38,117 nt of DNA, taken from assembly GCA_011364975.1 (NCBI GenBank), contig RDOE01000029.1:1-38117 (forward strand), written 5' to 3'. The notes beneath the pieces were generated by a model that searched no databases, had not been told where the DNA came from, and was given only the letters and a program-made list of their open reading frames with translations. Shown piece after piece: positions 34,675 through 38,117 of this stretch (the stretch's first letter is position 1; each line of letters starts with the position of its first letter). This DNA comes from Promethearchaeota archaeon (GTDB lineage Archaea > Asgardarchaeota > Lokiarchaeia > Sigyniarchaeales > SOKP01). A program made the position numbers and the translations under genes.

Positions 34675-35978
34675 GTATAGTTTAAGTTATCAAGCCCTAA
34701 AACATCTTCTGCGTACTCTTTAAGTGCTTGCCATTGAGATTCAGAAGTTCCAAAATATTTGAAAACTGCAATTCCTAAGCCAAAATCGAAATTCTTTATC
34801 TGCTTTATCATTTCTTCGGTATTACACTCTACAGAATTAGTTACTGCTAATATTGGACTTTTAAATTCGTGAATCCTTTTTTTCATATTTCTAATAAAAT
34901 ACCAGTAGAAAAAATCACCAACTTTTCCCCAAATCCATCCATCATCTCTAGTTCCCATAAGATATGGATATTCCATCGGAGAAGCAACATCCAGAATCGA
35001 AGACAATTTGGACCAATCTTGCCCTAAGCGTTTTCTAGTAAACATATTCTTAGGACCTGGAAGACAAAACCATCCAGAAACACAATCTTCATTAGTTTTC
35101 TTGATAGTAGCATGTAATTTTTGAGCATATTCGGCAATAGTGTTTGATTTAAAGTCATACCATTCCTTACTTGTTAACAACTTAGTTTTATTACCATATT
35201 GCTCGTGAAAGATCTTGGTACAACGCTTACATGCGCATAAATCAACATAACCTCCATCATATCGTATATAATCAGCAAATAGGCCCATAATCTTATAACT
35301 ATTCACAACCTCTTTAGCCAAATCTAATAAATAATCTACATGTTTACTATTAGGGCACATAAAACTTGTTAACGGAATAAATCCTTCTCCTCGTGCCCCT
35401 CGAGATTTACCAACATTTTTATCAATTTTATTTGTTAGAAACGGGATTTTCTCCTTATATTGTTCAAAAGTGATATTATTGGGTAGATTAATTCTCATTT
35501 CACCCTCTTCATGCGTTGAGATATCCCCTCGTTTATATCTTTGCCCTCCCTTTTTTCCGTCTTTGCCGTGAATACTTACTCTTTCAGGATGCTTGAAACC
35601 TTGATATGCATCATTCATACTGGTAAACGATGCCATGATTTTGATATTATAATCCTTTCCAGCATCGCAAAATTCTCCAAGTATATCCCTTCCAGTTGGG
35701 TTCCATCCGTGCTTAGTATTCCATAAACAAGCCCCATCAGTATCCTTAATTACAAGTCCAAATACATTGAAATGAGATTCATTTAACTTCTTCATTATTT
35801 CATTAGGGTTTAAATCTTTTTCTGCAAATTCATAATCTAACTTTCTAAATCCTTTCGGACCTCTTACTGGCATAAGCCCCATCGCGAATATTTTCTTGCT
35901 TCCCAAACTCTTGGAAACCCACTCATTTTTACCTTTTTGGGTGCTCATGTACTTTGACCAATCTATCACCCCTTTCAT
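34671..35978 (-). CDS. Putative glycoside-hydrolase-like TIM-barrel protein
   Basis: The product (435 residues from the ATG at 35978; GGAG just upstream) resembles hypothetical glycoside hydrolases of the GHL10/DUF4015-like group. It has VFGLVIKDTDGACLW, MASFTSM, then the GLFADYIRYDGG motif at the end of a barrel strand, followed by CACKRC and CISGW-like strands, and ASPMEYPYLMGTRDD near the C-terminus. The Asp of DYIRY and later acidic residues are candidate catalytic groups. A Cys-x-Cys-x2-Cys cluster may hold a metal. There is no signal peptide, so it is intracellular if the start is right. A TTG at 36017 is an alternative start. Substrate unknown. Confidence 0.6.
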   Translation of the reverse strand: MKGVIDWSKYMSTQKGKNEWVSKSLGSKKIFAMGLMPVRGPKGFRKLDYEFAEKDLNPNEIMKKLNESHFNVFGLVIKDTDGACLWNTKHGWNPTGRDILGEFCDAGKDYNIKIMASFTSMNDAYQGFKHPERVSIHGKDGKKGGQRYKRGDISTHEEGEMRINLPNNITFEQYKEKIPFLTNKIDKNVGKSRGARGEGFIPLTSFMCPNSKHVDYLLDLAKEVVNSYKIMGLFADYIRYDGGYVDLCACKRCTKIFHEQYGNKTKLLTSKEWYDFKSNTIAEYAQKLHATIKKTNEDCVSGWFCLPGPKNMFTRKRLGQDWSKLSSILDVASPMEYPYLMGTRDDGWIWGKVGDFFYWYFIRNMKKRIHEFKSPILAVTNSVECNTEEMIKQIKNFDFGLGIAVFKYFGTSESQWQALKEYAEDVLGLDNLNYT

Positions 35979-36252
35979 AAAACTCCACACTTCAAATTTA
36001 CTTTGATTAAACAGCAATTTACTAAAATTAATGCTGAATATTATTTTTTGTATCGATAATTTTTTAAAACAAGAGTATTAATAAATTTTTAAGACTATTT
36101 AAAATATAATTTAATTGATTAATTGAAGATTTATATATCAAATTAGAATTATTAATTATTGAAATCGAATTAAATTATTTAAGTAATAGAATACTTAATA
36201 ACTAAGTCAAAAATCAAAATCAAAATAGTAATTGGAGGCTACTATAATACTT

Positions 36253-36786
36253 ATGTATGATGCTACTTTTAAAATTGTGATATTCGGAGACGCTGGTTGT
36301 GGAAAAACAACACTTACTCAAAGGTTTTTAACAAACTTATTCGTTTCTGATTCTAAGATGACAATTGGCGTTGATTTTGAAGTAAAAAGTTTATCTGTGG
36401 ATAATAACAAAGTAAAACTCCAAATTTGGGATTTTGGTGGAGAGGAGCGTTTTCGTTTTTTACTCCCTACTTATGTAAGAGGTGCTAAAGGGGGACTCTT
36501 TATGTATGATATTACAAACTATTCCTCCATCGCTCATATAGATGATTGGTTGACTGTAATTAGAAAGGAAATTAAAGCAGAAGATGCTTTTCCCATTATT
36601 GTCGTAGGAGGTAAAGCAGATTTAGCAGAATATCGAGAAGTTTCTGCTGAAGATGGTATTAAGATTGCTAAATCTCGCGGTGTTGATGGATTTATTGAAT
36701 GTTCGAGTAAAACTGGAGAGAACGTAGAAAAAAGTTTCCAAGCCTTAACTCAACTAATGATCAATAGTGCTAAAACATTCAAATAA
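36253..36786 (+). CDS. Rab-like small GTPase with altered G3 and G4 motifs
   Basis: The product (177 residues from the ATG at 36253) is strongly Rab-like: P-loop GDAGCGKT (12-19), switch I MTIGVDF with Thr37, and KLQIWDFGGEERF. Two key sites differ. The catalytic Gln of DxxGQ is Glu64. The guanine-binding NKxD motif is GKAD (120-123), so Asn is Gly; SAK is SSK. Slow intrinsic hydrolysis and changed nucleotide selectivity are likely. No C-terminal Cys is present. A TTG at 36232 would add seven residues but overlaps GGAGG at 36234-36238; the ATG is preferred. The divergent spacer upstream is AT-rich. Confidence 0.88.
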   Translation: MYDATFKIVIFGDAGCGKTTLTQRFLTNLFVSDSKMTIGVDFEVKSLSVDNNKVKLQIWDFGGEERFRFLLPTYVRGAKGGLFMYDITNYSSIAHIDDWLTVIRKEIKAEDAFPIIVVGGKADLAEYREVSAEDGIKIAKSRGVDGFIECSSKTGENVEKSFQALTQLMINSAKTFK

Positions 36787-36828
36787 ATAATAGAGAAATG
36801 TAATTATAACTGATTTAAATAAACCAAG

Positions 36829-37692
36829 TTAATTAACTGCCTTTTGTTTTGAAGACTCCAAATCTTCGCTTTTCAAACTAGGCTTTTCCAGTAATCGGGA
36901 ATTAATGCGCCTATTCAAAACCATTATTTGAAATTCCATATCTTTTTTATAAACGTTAGAAAAGTTTAATAGCTCTTCAATCATTTCAAGCTCTGTCTTT
37001 TCGATTCCAATTTGATGTCCGCCAAAAAGAGAAAGCTCAGCGTATTTCTTTATGAATTTTTCAATCAAATCACTAGATAATACATCTGTACGATCCTTTA
37101 TTGTAATATTTAAGAGCTCCAATAAGTCACTATATTTTTCCCGCTTTCCAAATTGACATAATTTACACTTTGATGCCCGATTTTTTAGTATTAAGAGTAT
37201 TATAATTCCTATAAAATACTTGAAACTCATAACTACCTCATCATAATTCCCATTTTTTAGATGATTCTTGACAATAACATCTGCAATAGAGTATAAACTC
37301 GCAAAATAGATCGCTCTATTAAAATACGCAGGATCTGTGCAAAACAATCGAGTGAACCAGAAAGGCTGAATATCTTTGGGAGGCTCCTCAAAAAAAATAT
37401 AATATACCAATCTACCATCTCTTTCTTTATATAATGTCGCTTCTTTCTTCAACATATTTAAATACGTAGAAATAGTAGAGCGTGCGATCTCTTTATAATA
37501 TTTTTTATATTCGAGTTCTACATCTCTTGTTGTGACCTTTTTCTTTCCTTCCAAATAATACTTCAAGAGAATACCCAGAATCCTATTTTCATGAAGTCTA
37601 CCGGTTTTTATCTGTTGTTCTTCTGACTCATCTTCCCTTATGTTATAAATGTCTAACAATTCTGGTGCGATTTCTTGGATCACTTTTTCCAA
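36829..37692 (-). CDS. Winged-helix regulator-like protein
   Basis: The 287-residue product has an N-terminal helix-turn-helix/winged-helix part (about residues 33-100). The elements are HENRILGILLKYYL, TTRDVELEYKKYY, the recognition-like ARSTISTYLNMLKKEATL and the wing KERDGRLVYYIF. The remaining 180 residues are helical, with one CKLCQF pair (about 180-184) that may hold a metal or be structural. It is likely a DNA-binding regulator with a ligand or dimerisation domain; no known family is recognised. The start used is TTG at 37692; upstream in frame lie ATT and ATC codons, and a GGGAGG precedes them, so the true start is uncertain. It converges with the GTPase at 36253. Confidence 0.6.
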   Translation of the reverse strand: MEKVIQEIAPELLDIYNIREDESEEQQIKTGRLHENRILGILLKYYLEGKKKVTTRDVELEYKKYYKEIARSTISTYLNMLKKEATLYKERDGRLVYYIFFEEPPKDIQPFWFTRLFCTDPAYFNRAIYFASLYSIADVIVKNHLKNGNYDEVVMSFKYFIGIIILLILKNRASKCKLCQFGKREKYSDLLELLNITIKDRTDVLSSDLIEKFIKKYAELSLFGGHQIGIEKTELEMIEELLNFSNVYKKDMEFQIMVLNRRINSRLLEKPSLKSEDLESSKQKAVN

Positions 37693-38117
37693 AATATAAA
37701 TGTTTAATTCTGTAATGATTTAAGATCCTCCCATTTAGAATTTTTAATATAATTAAAATATTAAAAATAATCTCAATTTTTAATAATTTATATTCTAACC
37801 TACTAGAATCATTTATATATTCAAGCAGAGTCGCATTACTATAATAAAATTCTATTAAATATGAGAAGTTAATTTCTATAGATAACGAATGATGCACAAA
37901 AGACAAAAATGTTCATCTAAGGCTTAGAATCTTTGAATGTTTATAACTTTTCTTAAGCTGGGTCCCTCTCTTTGAATATAAATTGCGGAAGTTTCCGATT
38001 AATTCCCAAAGTAACTATATATATGAACTTAATAATATAGTATGCATTCTAAAAGATTATATTATCCTTAGCACTAGTAAGTAATTTGAGATTAATTAAA
38101 ATCTAACTATATTTTTT
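37693..38117. other. Intergenic region at window end
   Basis: 425 bases without a convincing gene. It holds the promoter region of the winged-helix gene and a short CGGA-AGTT-TCCG hairpin near 37990. One minus-strand open frame over it (to 37906) has no recognisable features. A neighbouring gene may begin beyond the window. Confidence 0.4.

Noticed and set aside
37643..37906. Minus-strand open frame of 87 codons upstream of the winged-helix gene
   Set aside because: Low-complexity composition, overlaps the start of a better-supported gene and shows no motif.

Overview
The window is AT-rich (GC-rich stretches are rare) and archaeal. It encodes a TATA-binding protein, an archaeal-type Cdc48, a tetraether-lipid-synthase-like radical SAM enzyme and a deoxyhypusine synthase homologue. 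It also encodes four Ras/Rab/Arf-like small GTPases, two V4R/TRAPP-type proteins and up to three longin/roadblock-like proteins. Eukaryote-like GTPases together with TRAPP-like and longin-like folds in an archaeal, low-GC background point to an Asgard archaeon, most likely Lokiarchaeia; the finer placement is inference. Genes are short transcription units on both strands with AT-rich spacers. Many start with TTG or GTG. I see no CRISPR array, insertion sequence, rRNA or tRNA.

Layout. 0.2-4.5 kb: a DUF362 protein, a protein with twelve exact-length 35-residue repeats, a longin-like protein and an ACT-like protein. 4.6-6.3 kb: two small multi-pass membrane proteins flanking a GC-rich, strongly self-complementary element (5302-5416) that looks like a structured RNA. 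6.6-10.2 kb: Tes-like radical SAM enzyme, PPC-domain protein, a V4R/TRAPP-like protein and a Rab-like GTPase. 10.3-14.3 kb: aminotransferase, M20 and M24 peptidases and a small membrane protein. 14.4-18.7 kb: Cdc48, a P-loop kinase overlapping a GIY-YIG gene, and a longin-like plus winged-helix protein. 18.8-24 kb: DegT aminotransferase, acylphosphatase, Arf/Rab-like GTPase, TBP, then a minus-strand GTPase-thioredoxin-V4R cluster. 24-30 kb: a CinA/PncC gene with a problematic start, an M29 aminopeptidase, a longin-like protein, and a tight minus-strand cluster argS-agmatinase-deoxyhypusine synthase. 30-38 kb: DegT aminotransferase and Gfo/Idh/MocA oxidoreductase (convergent), a soluble reductive-dehalogenase-like protein, a Lin0512 protein, Tag glycosylase, a putative glycosidase-like TIM barrel, an unusual Rab-like GTPase and a winged-helix regulator.

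How the genes may work together. The recurring theme is small GTPases next to V4R/TRAPP-like proteins: one pair at 9.0-10.2 kb and one three-gene cluster at 22.4-23.9 kb. Because V4R is the prokaryotic relative of the Bet3 fold of TRAPP, which activates Rab GTPases in eukaryotes, these pairs are the best candidates here for an undescribed regulatory module. The argS-agmatinase-DHS cluster suggests an agmatine-based route to hypusine on initiation factor aIF5A. The GC-rich RNA-like element at 5.3 kb and the 35-residue-repeat protein are the other two clear unknowns.
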